Source of the DNA: Bacteroides xylanisolvens XB1A
GTDB lineage: Bacteria; Bacteroidota; Bacteroidia; Bacteroidales; Bacteroidaceae
NCBI RefSeq assembly: GCF_000210075.1
Contig: NC_021017.1
Span: 4,224,820-4,288,819 of the forward strand
Direction: 5' to 3'
Length of the DNA: 64,000 nucleotides
The position numbers were made by a program, and so were the translations under genes. The notes below the pieces were generated by a model. It was not told the origin of the DNA. It searched no databases and saw only the letters and a list, made by a program, of their open reading frames with translations. Shown in pieces: positions 25,451 through 34,545 of this stretch. The stretch's first letter is position 1, and every line of letters begins with the position of its first letter.

Positions 25451-26838
25451 GAGGATGTAAATTAAACTGTGTCATCAAAGAATAAAATATTAACTTTGCT
25501 AACACAGTTTTTTTTATGAAAGAAGAGTTTGATTTCGAGAGTATCAAGAACAAGGCTATTGAACAGCTGAAAGCAGGTAAGCCCTTGTTAGGTAAAGACG
25601 GTGCTTTTGCCCCTTTATTGGAAAGTATCCTGAATGCAGCTCTGGAGGGTGAGATGGATGCACATCTTACGGAAGAAGAACGTCAGATGGGCAACCGCCG
25701 TAATGGAAAAATGCAAAAGCAGGTCCAAACGCCATTGGGTGAGGTCACCGTATCCACTCCCCGTGACCGTAATTCAAGTTTTGATCCACAATTTATTAAG
25801 AAGCGTGAGACCATTCTGGCAGAAGGTGTTGCTGACCGTATAATCGGCCTGTATGCTCTTGGTAACAGCACACGTGAGATTAGTGATTGGATGGAAGAGA
25901 ATCTTGGCAATCGTGTATCGGCAGATACAATCAGTTCCATTACAGACCGTGTACTTCCGGAAATAAAGGCATGGAAATCACGCATGCTTGATTCTGTCTA
26001 TCCTATAGTCTGGATGGATGCTATCCATTATAAGGTAACGGATGAACGTGGTTGTGCTGTTACACGTGCAATCTATAATGTGCTGGGTATTGACAGAGAA
26101 GGACATAAGGAGCTCCTCGGAATGTATATATCAAGAAATGAGGGAGCAAACTTCTGGCTCAGTGTTCTGACAGACCTTCAGAACCGTGGAGTCGAAGACA
26201 TTCTTATAGCTTGTATAGACGGCTTGAAAGGTTTTCCTGAAGCCATCCAAAGTGTTTATCCCAATACTGCCGTACAGCTTTGTGTCGTACATCAGATTCG
26301 TAATTCCATCAAATATGTAGGTTCTAAAAATCAAAAGGAATTCCTGAAAGATTTGAGATGCGTTTATCAGGCTGTAAATAAAGAATCGGCAGAAAATGAG
26401 CTTCTTAAGCTGGAAGAGAAATGGGGCGAGCAGTATCCTATCGTTATCAGGTCCTGGCAAGAGAATTGGGATAAGCTGTCAGAATATTTCCAGTATACTC
26501 CGGCTATCCGTAAGCTCATATATACAACAAATACCGTTGAAGGGTATCACCGTCAGATCCGTAAGGTGACAAAAAACAAAGGCGTGTTCCCATCGGATAC
26601 AGCCCTTGAGAAACTGGTTTATCTTGCATACCGTAATATACGGAAGAAGTGGACTATGCCACTTGCCAATTGGGCTACAATCTCACAGCAACTGGCCATA
26701 AAGTTTGGAGAACGATTTAAATTATTGTAATTTTACGCTCGTCGGGACGGGTGGTCCCGCCCCTTGGCGCTGGCCGTTCCCCGACCGATGAGTTTTCTAA
26801 AAGGAATCAATGCGTGACACAGTTTATTTTACACTACC
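25451..26838 (+). mobile_element. IS256-family insertion sequence (1,388 bp)
   Basis: Bounded by CGTGCTGAC duplications. The terminal inverted repeats are about 24 bp: left end inner part TGTAAATTAAACTGTGTCA (25456-25474); right end, reverse strand, TGTAAAATAAACTGTGTCA, differing at one position over this stretch. It contains one transposase gene plus a TAACTTTG -7 box (25491-25498) just before it. It is inserted in gajB on the opposite strand. Confidence 0.92.
25516..26730 (+). CDS. IS256-family (Mutator-like) transposase
   Basis: 404 residues. DDE residues lie in WMDAIHYKV (~169), CIDGLKGFPEAI (~234) and NTVEGYHRQIRK (~344). The N-terminal part has the HLTEEER and GNRRNGKMQKQVQTPLG segments of the Mutator/IS256 transposase family. 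It is full length with no visible damage, so the copy may still be active. Confidence 0.95.
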   Translation: MKEEFDFESIKNKAIEQLKAGKPLLGKDGAFAPLLESILNAALEGEMDAHLTEEERQMGNRRNGKMQKQVQTPLGEVTVSTPRDRNSSFDPQFIKKRETILAEGVADRIIGLYALGNSTREISDWMEENLGNRVSADTISSITDRVLPEIKAWKSRMLDSVYPIVWMDAIHYKVTDERGCAVTRAIYNVLGIDREGHKELLGMYISRNEGANFWLSVLTDLQNRGVEDILIACIDGLKGFPEAIQSVYPNTAVQLCVVHQIRNSIKYVGSKNQKEFLKDLRCVYQAVNKESAENELLKLEEKWGEQYPIVIRSWQENWDKLSEYFQYTPAIRKLIYTTNTVEGYHRQIRKVTKNKGVFPSDTALEKLVYLAYRNIRKKWTMPLANWATISQQLAIKFGERFKLL

Positions 26839-26847
26839 CGTGCTGAC
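26839..26847 (+). repeat. 9-bp target-site duplication, right copy
   Basis: CGTGCTGAC, identical to 25442-25450. Part of the original gajB coding sequence. Confidence 0.85.
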
Positions 26848-28464
26848 AGCTTTTTTAGATAGAAATACTAAAATAGCCTCCAATGTCATGCCTTTTACCG
26901 AATGAATTGTTTTCAGGTAAGGTCGCTCTTGCCGAAAGAGATGATTTACTGTTCTAAAAAGCGATTCAATACGGACATTCGCCTTGCCCAAATCAACAGT
27001 TAGATTTATGCCCGTTTGTTGAAGTTCCGTAATCCAATTAGACAGTGTATTATTCGTTGAAGGTAATTTTTGAATAAACTCAACCATTTCTGCTCTATGT
27101 CTTCTAAACCCTACTTCCCCTATTTCTTTTCGTATTGTACTTGCGGGAACATACCGTACTCGCTTTGTTATTTTATAGCAACCTTTTTCTATAAGAGATA
27201 GTCCGTCAGTATATTTTCCATGATCAATCAAATATTTTCCATATACAATATCTCTAACGCCGTAGTGTCCGTTTATCCACGGACTATTCTGTCTTGATGA
27301 GCTATCATTGTTTACTAATCCAAAGTTTGTTTCGCCAAACTTTTGTCCTCGAAATACAACTGCATATTCAGATTCATCCAATCCCATCTCATTGCATTTT
27401 TCGATGAAATGATTCGTAATTTGATTGACAGATTCCGGCGTGTCGAGATGCCCTTTAATACATGGCTCGTCTGTGTAATCCTTGTCACTTGCTATTGAAC
27501 ACATTTCATTTCCTGAGAAACGATTAGCTAATTGACATATTTTTTCGGAGCTACGTCTATTTTCCGACAAATCCAATGAATGCCAATCTGGATTATTGTA
27601 TTTTTCCATAAATAAATGTGGACTGGCAGTATTCCATTCAAAAATTGCTTGGTCAGGATCCCCAATCAACATAATAGATTCCGCTCCATATTGAGATAAT
27701 TTATCAATTATAGCCATTTGCAACTCTGTTGTGTCTTGAGCTTCATCAATTATCAATATAGGAAATCTACGGACAAGATTTTGTGTTATTGAAGGATATT
27801 TATCTAATATTCTGAATGTAAAATATATCGCATCTGCCTGATTGAACTTGCCTGCATTGAAATGTTTCCATTTCATCTCTTTCAATTCAGATATAATCTT
27901 TTTAGGTGAACCATCTTTCTTATTGGGATTATCCCAATCCGCTTTTCCGAAATGATATGACTGATATGGGGCTAATCGCAATAATTGGTCATTAAGCCCA
28001 AATGATATGAGATCGAAATAGTAGTTGGTATCACGAGATGTAATTATTCGTTCACCGTGCTTACCCCTAATATATCTTGTTTGGGTCGGATCATAATCAA
28101 ACCATTTATTAAATGCGGTTCCTACTATTTCAGGACGACAATCACATCCCATAACTAAATGGGCATAAGGCAGAAATATGTAAGTATTTATAAAACTATC
28201 AATCGTCCCTATAAATGAAGGATAACCTATATTTCGACAACCGAATGTCTCTTTAAGTTCTTTTTGTATAACCTCACATGCAGTGTTGGTAAAAGATATG
28301 GCTGCAATTCCTCGGTGTCTCGATAAATTATTCTCTCGTAAAAGTTTTGCCATACGCGCAGCCACAGAGAAAGTCTTTCCACTTCCCGGACAGGCTTTCA
28401 CGACAATTCTCGGCTCGTTGCAACCTACAACAGCTTGTTGTTGTGCTGATAATTGAATATCCAT
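26839..28464 (-). pseudogene. gajB: gajB 5' part: Gabija UvrD-like helicase, interrupted
   Basis: The first ~542 codons of a superfamily-1 helicase: motif I VVKACPGSGKTFSVAARM (~22-39), motif II LIIDEAQDTTE, motif III LIGDPDQAIFEWN, and motif V TIHSVKGMTLEAI. The frame then runs into the IS and stops at 26824 after a few foreign codons, losing motif VI. It starts four bases after the gajA stop. In Gabija systems GajB senses DNA ends or nucleotide depletion with GajA as nuclease. A product made here would lack the arginine finger and is probably inactive. UvrD-like proteins exist outside Gabija; the pairing with GajA supports the call. Confidence 0.85.
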
Positions 28465-28468
28465 ACTT

Positions 28469-30250
28469 TTATTCTGAAGGGGCTATGAACAAAATAGCAT
28501 CCTTTATATAATCAGGTACATCGAACGCTACTTCGGTTTCTAATCTATCACAAAGTTGTAATGCAAATTCCGCTTTATCTTTATTAGATTTGAGTTTTTT
28601 CATTAAAGTAGAGACATTAAAATCACCACTTAAATCATCTGTTTGAGCATGTATTTTTCGATATACATCTCGCATTATAGCTTTGTTACGCTCAGATTGT
28701 TCGAATAAATCATGCTCAAGAGTGTGTGTAGCCAAACATACTTTCAGGTTATGTTTCTCTAAATCCTTTGCTTTTTGCGCTCTGTCAGATATATCTCCAT
28801 TGTCTTTGGGATCGCTGTCTGTAATGATCGCACATTTCGACAATAGTCGCTTTCTCTCATCATCATTGTTAAATAATAACCCAAAATGATTGAATGCGAC
28901 ACCTCCGATATTGACTAATTCAATGCCACTTTTACACAAGTCGATTTTTTCGGTCAAGAATTTCTTTGCGAGAATGGGTATAATAATCGCTTCTGCGACA
29001 CCTTCTACCAACAACACTCCGTTAGCAAAAAATAATTGAGCTTTTGTCGTGTCCAAGAATTTTCGCAAATGTCGTTTACTTTCTTTCGGATAATCATCTT
29101 CCGATAATTCATCAAATGAAAATGACTGTATAATACTTTGTTTACGTTGCAAAATGGAAATATTATTGACATCCGATTTAGCCGTAATTGTCGGTGAGTG
29201 CGATGTTACAAATACTTGAAGTCCTTTGCTTTGTAATTCATTTAGATACTCGAAGAAAGTATTCTGATACTGTGGATGCAAGTGTGCTTCGGGCTCTTCC
29301 ACAAGTAAAGCGTTGTAGATTTCCAAAGCATGGTCTTCGCATCTGTTGATAAGATCTCCTAAGACAACGGATGTGAAAATAAGATTGTTTTCACCTAAAC
29401 CATTTTGAGATAGGGTAAAGTATTTCTGTTCTTGTCCGGCTTCGACTGTTTTATAAACCGGACATTTTAATTCGATACCACGTACAACATCCGAGAACTC
29501 TCGGCCTACATAGCGCATTTCTATATCAGGATGTTTTAGAGTTATTCCTGTACCTTCAAGATGCTCATTAACTTTGCTCTTTCCTGTAGTTAAAATATGT
29601 TTCCAATCATAAGCATCATTCTCGAAGATTTGGTATAGATTTTTTGCAAGTGATTTTTTCTTTTCTTCATTCAGAGGTATGCTTTCGTTGCCTTTGTCAT
29701 ATTTTGTAAGTTGGTTGAATAACTGCGATGTTTTATTGTCATATGAATAAGGTCGCAGACAACTTACGGCATCTCTTAGTGGACTTAAATAGGTATAAAA
29801 GATTTCTTGTAAAGATTCATAAGGTACTTGCTGCCCTTCGTTGTCTCCACCCCATATTATTCGTTTGAAATATTTTTTCTTCCCATTATTTTCTTGGATG
29901 AATTTCAAATGCAACTGTATCGTTTGCTTGTCAGGATTGTCTTTATCTTGTGATATGAAATCATAGAAACATTCCCTTTCAATTGACGCATCTCCAAATT
30001 CAAATATCAAGTCAAATTGTATGACTGTGTTGATTTCTGAAGGATTTTCCGGATTAACATGTAAATCTCCGTCTTGCACATAAATAAAGTTATCTGGTTT
30101 ACCGCATCCGAGACATATACGTAAGGCATCTATAATTGCGGTTTTTCCCGAATTATTTTCTCCAATCAGTATATTTATACCATTCTTGAAATACAAGGTG
30201 ATATCATCGAATACTCTAAACTTACTAATATGCAACCGGCTTAAATACAT
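28469..30250 (-). CDS. gajA: GajA-type OLD-family nuclease (ATPase plus TOPRIM)
   Basis: 593 residues from ATG 30250; a TTG further upstream is also in frame. ABC-type ATPase motifs: Walker A IGENNSGKTAIID (~33-45), signature LSQNGLGENN, Walker B NALLVEEPEAHLHPQ, and H-loop VFVTSHSP. The C-terminal TOPRIM nuclease has LLVEGVAEAIIIPILA and ITDSDPKDNG (DxD). Length and the adjacent helicase gene match Gabija GajA (class 2 OLD). Strongly AT-rich compared with the mob and tra genes, suggesting separate acquisition. The gene itself looks intact. Confidence 0.87.
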   Translation of the reverse strand: MYLSRLHISKFRVFDDITLYFKNGINILIGENNSGKTAIIDALRICLGCGKPDNFIYVQDGDLHVNPENPSEINTVIQFDLIFEFGDASIERECFYDFISQDKDNPDKQTIQLHLKFIQENNGKKKYFKRIIWGGDNEGQQVPYESLQEIFYTYLSPLRDAVSCLRPYSYDNKTSQLFNQLTKYDKGNESIPLNEEKKKSLAKNLYQIFENDAYDWKHILTTGKSKVNEHLEGTGITLKHPDIEMRYVGREFSDVVRGIELKCPVYKTVEAGQEQKYFTLSQNGLGENNLIFTSVVLGDLINRCEDHALEIYNALLVEEPEAHLHPQYQNTFFEYLNELQSKGLQVFVTSHSPTITAKSDVNNISILQRKQSIIQSFSFDELSEDDYPKESKRHLRKFLDTTKAQLFFANGVLLVEGVAEAIIIPILAKKFLTEKIDLCKSGIELVNIGGVAFNHFGLLFNNDDERKRLLSKCAIITDSDPKDNGDISDRAQKAKDLEKHNLKVCLATHTLEHDLFEQSERNKAIMRDVYRKIHAQTDDLSGDFNVSTLMKKLKSNKDKAEFALQLCDRLETEVAFDVPDYIKDAILFIAPSE

Positions 30251-30269
30251 ACTCTTATAAATTTTTACA

Positions 30270-31400
30270 TTACACAAATTCTAAATAATTTTCCCTGTTC
30301 ACCACATGAAACTCTACGTGTGGATATGCTTCTTGAAATACTTTTGGAACAGTCGGCATCTTGTTCCCCCATTTAAATTCCAATGCGGTCAGATTATTAG
30401 GATTCTCTTCGATAAGATCAATCTCTTGTTTATCGTAAGTACGCCAAAAATAGAACTCCTTATGCAGCCCTTCGTTGAAATTCGCCTTACGACGCTCTCC
30501 GATGATATAGTTCTCCCACAATGCACCAACATCCTGCCGAATAGCCAATGGTGAAAAAGCACCTATAATAGCATTTCGAATGCCATTATCATAGAAATAC
30601 CACTTCCCAGCTTTCGTCACCTCCTTGCGAAGATTGCGCGAGTAAGCCCCAAGACGATATATAACGAATACTTTCTCCAAGAGGTCAAGATATTTTTCAA
30701 CTGTTGTTTTGCTCATGCTGAGCTGTTTACCTAACTCATCGTAAGAAACTTCACTGCCCAACTGAAAAGCTATCAATCGAAGCAGATCGCGCATCTTGCT
30801 CGAATTTTTTAAGCCGTCAATTGCTAAGATATCTTTAAGCAGGTATGCACCTACAATATCGCGTAAATAGTCTGTTTTACGTTCATAGTTCTCCATCATT
30901 ACTACTTCAGGATATGAACCGTAAATTAAACGGGCTTCAAGATTCTGACGAGTTTCAAAAGGGGTTTCTATTTGTGCTATTTCCCGTTGCGAAAAAGGAG
31001 TAAGTAAAAATTGCGTACTGCGACCTACCAACGGTTCACCAGTCTTATTCAGTAAATCGAATGATGAAGAACCACTTGCCAAGACGCTTATTCCCGGTAT
31101 TTCATCAACTATCAACTTCAGAATACTACCGATTTGTGGTATGTTCTGTGCCTCATCAATAGCCAGCAAATCAATACCATCCAGCAAATGTCGATAATTG
31201 GCAATTGAGCGATTCTCCAAAAGTGCTAATGTGTCGTAGTCTTCACCGTTGAGCATCATAGTCCTACCTGAATAGTTGTCCACAATTTTACGCATCATTA
31301 CCGTTTTACCAACACGGCGGGCACCAAAAATTAATACTGCTTTATTGGGCGCGATTCGTGCAGTAATCTTCTCTTGAAGTATTCTATTTACTGTTTCCAT
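30270..31400 (-). CDS. AAA-14/DUF4143 ATPase, first gene of the cargo operon
   Basis: 376 residues from ATG 31400 (METVNRILQEKI). The frame opens upstream to 31547, but a TATCTTTG promoter box at 31420-31427 lies inside that extension. Walker A-like FGARRVGKTVMMR (~25-37), Walker B LLAIDEAQNIPQ, sensor VLASGSSSFDLLN, and a C-terminal DUF4143 nuclease-like fold with YFWRTYDKQEIDLIEEN (PD-(D/E)xK-like). Such ATPases are common in Bacteroidales with unclear role. It lies 19 bases upstream of gajA in the same direction, so it is transcribed ahead of the Gabija genes. Confidence 0.82.
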   Translation of the reverse strand: METVNRILQEKITARIAPNKAVLIFGARRVGKTVMMRKIVDNYSGRTMMLNGEDYDTLALLENRSIANYRHLLDGIDLLAIDEAQNIPQIGSILKLIVDEIPGISVLASGSSSFDLLNKTGEPLVGRSTQFLLTPFSQREIAQIETPFETRQNLEARLIYGSYPEVVMMENYERKTDYLRDIVGAYLLKDILAIDGLKNSSKMRDLLRLIAFQLGSEVSYDELGKQLSMSKTTVEKYLDLLEKVFVIYRLGAYSRNLRKEVTKAGKWYFYDNGIRNAIIGAFSPLAIRQDVGALWENYIIGERRKANFNEGLHKEFYFWRTYDKQEIDLIEENPNNLTALEFKWGNKMPTVPKVFQEAYPHVEFHVVNRENYLEFV

Positions 31401-31419
31401 ACCTTTATGAATTATAGTG

Positions 31420-31427
31420 CAAAGATA
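31420..31427 (-). promoter_or_regulatory. -7 box (TATCTTTG) of the ATPase-gajA-gajB operon
   Basis: Perfect TAnnTTTG match on the minus strand 20 bases upstream of the chosen ATG, implying a very short leader. A good TTTG -33 element was not found. Confidence 0.5.
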
Positions 31428-31650
31428 ATCATAATTTTTTAATTGGCGAATTTTACACAAAAAACAAACTGCAAAGTGGCGATTTTTATAGATCAATCTT
31501 AAAGTAGTTGTTTCATCGTTCGTAGTAATTATAAATGCTAATAGCACTAATTGTTCTATTATTTCCCAGACATAATGTTTTGCAGTTTATCTTTATCGGA
31601 TTGAAAGGTTTCATATAGAACTAATTAGTATGTAATCAAATATAAACTAA

Positions 31651-31682
31651 AAAGACAGGAATACATGCATCCTGTCTTTTTA
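31651..31682 (-). terminator. Terminator after rteC
   Basis: AAAAGACAGGA / TCCTGTCTTTT, 11-bp perfect stem with a 10-base loop, T-rich on the minus-strand 3' side. Positioned 18 bases past the rteC stop. Confidence 0.75.
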
Positions 31683-31699
31683 TTTATAATGGATATTTT

Positions 31700-32317
31700 T
31701 TATCTTCTCATGCGCTCCATTTCTTCGTCGCGGAGCATTCTCTCGTTCAGTTTCTCCTGCATTCTGTTAAGGAAATAGGTGCGGCTTTCGTTCTTCCGGC
31801 GTTTGATGTCTATATAGAAGCGGTAGCAGTCCTTTGATTCAACCCCGAAAATCTTGTAGAGAAGCGGGGCCAGCTGTTTGAGCGGCATGTTGCCGTTGTT
31901 GATGCAGCCCATCTCGTTGATGCCGTAGATAAGTTCCACGAGGTCGATGGCGTTGCCCGTCCATTGCAGGGGTGAGGCGGGATTTTCGGTTGTGTTGTCG
32001 GAGGATGTACGGATGGGGATTAGTGGTGGCACTTGGGGAGCGGCAAGGAACTTCTGCATCTTCCTCACGAAAGAGAGTGCCTTGCTGATGTAGGCTGCAA
32101 CCTCCCTCTTTTCTTCGGGAAGATTGCGCACGGGATGGTGCTGCAACTCGATTTCAATGTAAGCCAGCGCAATGATGGTGCGGTTGGTGTCCACATTGCC
32201 GCTGCATAGTTCGATCACTTGCGTGGCGAAAGCCGTGTATGCCGTTTCCATATTGCAGTCCCCGGCTTCGTTTATACGGCGGAAGAACTCGGTTTCCGCC
32301 AATAAGAAATAATTCAT
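31700..32317 (-). CDS. rteC: RteC, activator of the excision operon
   Basis: 205 residues; begins MNYFLLAETEFFRRINEAGDCN and ends with a basic segment FYIDIKRRKNESRTYFLNRMQEKLNERM, the conserved C-terminal part of RteC proteins. In CTnDOT, RteB activates rteC, and RteC activates xis2c-xis2d-orf3-exc. Slightly shorter than the CTnDOT protein (about 217). Transcribed separately from tetQ-rteA-rteB. Confidence 0.88.
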   Translation of the reverse strand: MNYFLLAETEFFRRINEAGDCNMETAYTAFATQVIELCSGNVDTNRTIIALAYIEIELQHHPVRNLPEEKREVAAYISKALSFVRKMQKFLAAPQVPPLIPIRTSSDNTTENPASPLQWTGNAIDLVELIYGINEMGCINNGNMPLKQLAPLLYKIFGVESKDCYRFYIDIKRRKNESRTYFLNRMQEKLNERMLRDEEMERMRR

Positions 32318-32527
32318 GTCCTGTCAATTTTGAAATTTTACACTCTGTTTTTCGGTATGCGCACATGAATATGATTGGCAAAAAGCGTGTACATAAAAGA
32401 AAAAATCCGGCACGCTCTCTGCAAGGTGCTGGATTTCAGTGTGATAATTTCTCAATTTATTTATCCGACAGGAATTGTATTCAGCTTAAAGTGTTCATTT
32501 ACTGAACATTCGTCCACTTTCCGGACA

Positions 32528-32941
32528 TCAAACGCACGCTTTATAGATATGGCGGACCACTCCGTTGCGGTACACCTTCTGTGAGGTCAGCGTCCATTGT
32601 CCCTGTGGCAAGGCGGACTGGAAGAAACGCTTTCCCGTTCCGGCAATGAAAGGAATCGTGTAAAGTATGATTTCATCCACCACACGCATACGCAGCAGCC
32701 CGTTGATGTAGTCCGCCTTTTCAGGAGTGACTTCTGCCAGATAGCAGATGTCTGTTGTGGATTTCCGCCATTCGTCAAGCATAGATATGGAATAATCCGG
32801 TGTGATATGATAAAGGGCGTTTTCCCTTATCTTATTGATGCCGCAATCTTCAAGGCGCAGTTCCTTATACGCTTTGCAACATAACTCGGAGCTTTGACAA
32901 CCGTCCATCGTGAGGACGGCAAGAATCTGTACTTTACCCAT
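32528..32941 (-). CDS. RibD C-terminal/dihydrofolate-reductase-like protein
   Basis: 137 residues: MGKVQILAVLTMDGCQSS and a C-terminal MRVVDEIILYTIPFIAGTGKRFFQSALPQ segment resemble the RibD_C reductase fold. Shorter than free-standing RibD_C proteins (about 170-180), so part of the core is missing or replaced. A gene of this type is known next to rteB in CTnDOT. Function unproven; probably not a true DHFR. Confidence 0.7.
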   Translation of the reverse strand: MGKVQILAVLTMDGCQSSELCCKAYKELRLEDCGINKIRENALYHITPDYSISMLDEWRKSTTDICYLAEVTPEKADYINGLLRMRVVDEIILYTIPFIAGTGKRFFQSALPQGQWTLTSQKVYRNGVVRHIYKACV

Positions 32942-32971
32942 TATCGTTTCCTTTCGTTGGGCAAGGACAAA

Positions 32972-32998
32972 AAAGTAGCGTGCAAATCACACTACTTT
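32972..32998. repeat. Short hairpin upstream of the RibD-like gene
   Basis: AAAGTAG...CTACTTT with a GTG/CAC inner stem. It immediately adjoins the long nested hairpin. Confidence 0.5.
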
Positions 32999-33119
32999 CG
33001 AGCGACGGCTCTGGTAAAGCCTTTTACGGAGAGTACGTGAATGCACGCTATGCGTAGGCATAGCATAAGCATCACGCAATCGTCTCCGTAGTGTCAATTT
33101 ACCAGATTTTCGCTCGAAA
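32996..33119. ncRNA. 124-nt nested hairpin, possible structured RNA or DNA element
   Basis: Five helices nest inside each other: TTTCGAGCGA/TCGCTCGAAA (32996-33005/33110-33119), TCTGGTAAA/TTTACCAGA (33010-33018/33098-33106), TACGGAGA/TCTCCGTA (33025-33032/33083-33090), CGTGAATGC/GCATCACG (33036-33044/33069-33076, one bulge) and GCTATGC/GCATAGC (33047-33053/33058-33064). It lies between rteB and the RibD-like gene. The strand of any RNA is unknown. Confidence 0.55.
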
Positions 33120-33222
33120 CGCCTTGCGGTCTTATGTTATATATAGGCGGCAAAAGGCTCTGCCAGTCGCCGTTACCTTCTAATATGTCATGCAAAGATA
33201 GCCATTTTCAGCGAATTGCGGG

Positions 33223-34545
33223 CTATGGTTGCTCAAATTTATACTTCAATCCATATTCTTCCAGTTTATTATAGAGTGTTGTCCTGCCTATTCCAAGCAA
33301 TTCGGCAGCGACCTTCCGGTTCCCGTCAGCCTGCTTCAAAGCACGCAGAATCCGCTCTTTATCTTCCTCATCGTTGCGTAGGGAGAAGCCGGTAATAGAG
33401 GTTGTTTCGGTTATCCCAAGTTCCAGATGCTCTTTCGTGACAAGTCCCGTCTGTGCCTGCAACACCGCGCCCATGATTTTCTGCCGAAGCTCGCGCACGT
33501 TGCCCGGCCATGAATGGGTCAGCAACGCTTTCCGTGCTTCGGAGCTGAATCCGCTAACCTTGCACTCCAATTCATTATTGGCAATCTCGCGGAAAAACTC
33601 TGCCAGCGGCATGATGTCTTCCTGACAATCACGCAGCGGCGGAACGGTTATATCGAAGTCGTGCAGACGGTACAGCAAGTCCTGCCGGAAACGCTTTTCA
33701 TTGACCGCCTTTTCCAGATTCTCGTTGGTGGCAGCGATAATACGGACATTGAAACTTCTATCCGTCCTGTCACCAACGGGGCGGTATCGCCGCTCCTGTA
33801 TGGCACGCAGAAGCATCTGTTGGGTTTCCGGTGCGAGGTTGCCCACTTCGTCCAAAAACAGCGTGCCGCCTTCGGCTTCATGGAAATATCCTTTCTTGGC
33901 ACTGTCCGCACCGGTGAATGCGCCTTTGACGTGTCCGAAAAATGCCGATGGAGCAAGCTCTTTGTTTAACGATCCGCAGTCCACAGCCACGAACGGCTTG
34001 CCGGAACGTTTGCTTTTATCATGCAGATGGTGGGCGATATGCTCCTTGCCCGTGCCGTTCTCTCCGAATATCAGTACGCTCATGTCGGTTGGTGCTACCA
34101 GCCTTATCCGGTGCATGATTTTCCGGAAGGCGGAACCGTCACGGGCAAACACGGGCATACGGCTCCGCCCGATATTCCGCTCTTTCAGTATGGTACGGAG
34201 AAGAGGCACGAGTTTGTCCTCCACGAGTTGTTTGGGTATGTAGTCCAGCGAGCCGAGTTTCATACTTTCAACCGCCGTATGCACTTCGGCATAGTCGGTC
34301 ATGATGATGAACGGCTGCGTCATACCCTCTTTGCGCATCCAACGCAACAGGTCGATACCATTGCCGTCAGGTAGGCGCAGGTCTGAAACCACGATGTCCC
34401 CGTCAGCGGCTTGTTGCAGAAGTTTCCTCGCTGTCGAGAGGTGGAAAGCCTGCACGGTACGGAATCCCTCACGTGCCAGCAGGTTACAGACAAACTCGCA
34501 ATACACGATGTTGTCCTCCACCACGATGATTTTTATCTTATCCAT
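33223..34545 (-). CDS. rteB: RteB, sigma54-type response regulator
   Basis: 440 residues: receiver domain with phospho-Asp in IVVSDLRLPDGNG (~55); AAA+ domain with IFGENGTGKEHIAHHL (~167), GAFTGADS and DEVGNLAPETQ; C-terminal Fis-type helix-turn-helix NRKVAAELLGIGRTTLYNKLEEYGL. Overlaps rteA by eight bases. Known role: activates rteC when the tetQ operon is induced by tetracycline. Confidence 0.95.
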   Translation of the reverse strand: MDKIKIIVVEDNIVYCEFVCNLLAREGFRTVQAFHLSTARKLLQQAADGDIVVSDLRLPDGNGIDLLRWMRKEGMTQPFIIMTDYAEVHTAVESMKLGSLDYIPKQLVEDKLVPLLRTILKERNIGRSRMPVFARDGSAFRKIMHRIRLVAPTDMSVLIFGENGTGKEHIAHHLHDKSKRSGKPFVAVDCGSLNKELAPSAFFGHVKGAFTGADSAKKGYFHEAEGGTLFLDEVGNLAPETQQMLLRAIQERRYRPVGDRTDRSFNVRIIAATNENLEKAVNEKRFRQDLLYRLHDFDITVPPLRDCQEDIMPLAEFFREIANNELECKVSGFSSEARKALLTHSWPGNVRELRQKIMGAVLQAQTGLVTKEHLELGITETTSITGFSLRNDEEDKERILRALKQADGNRKVAAELLGIGRTTLYNKLEEYGLKYKFEQP

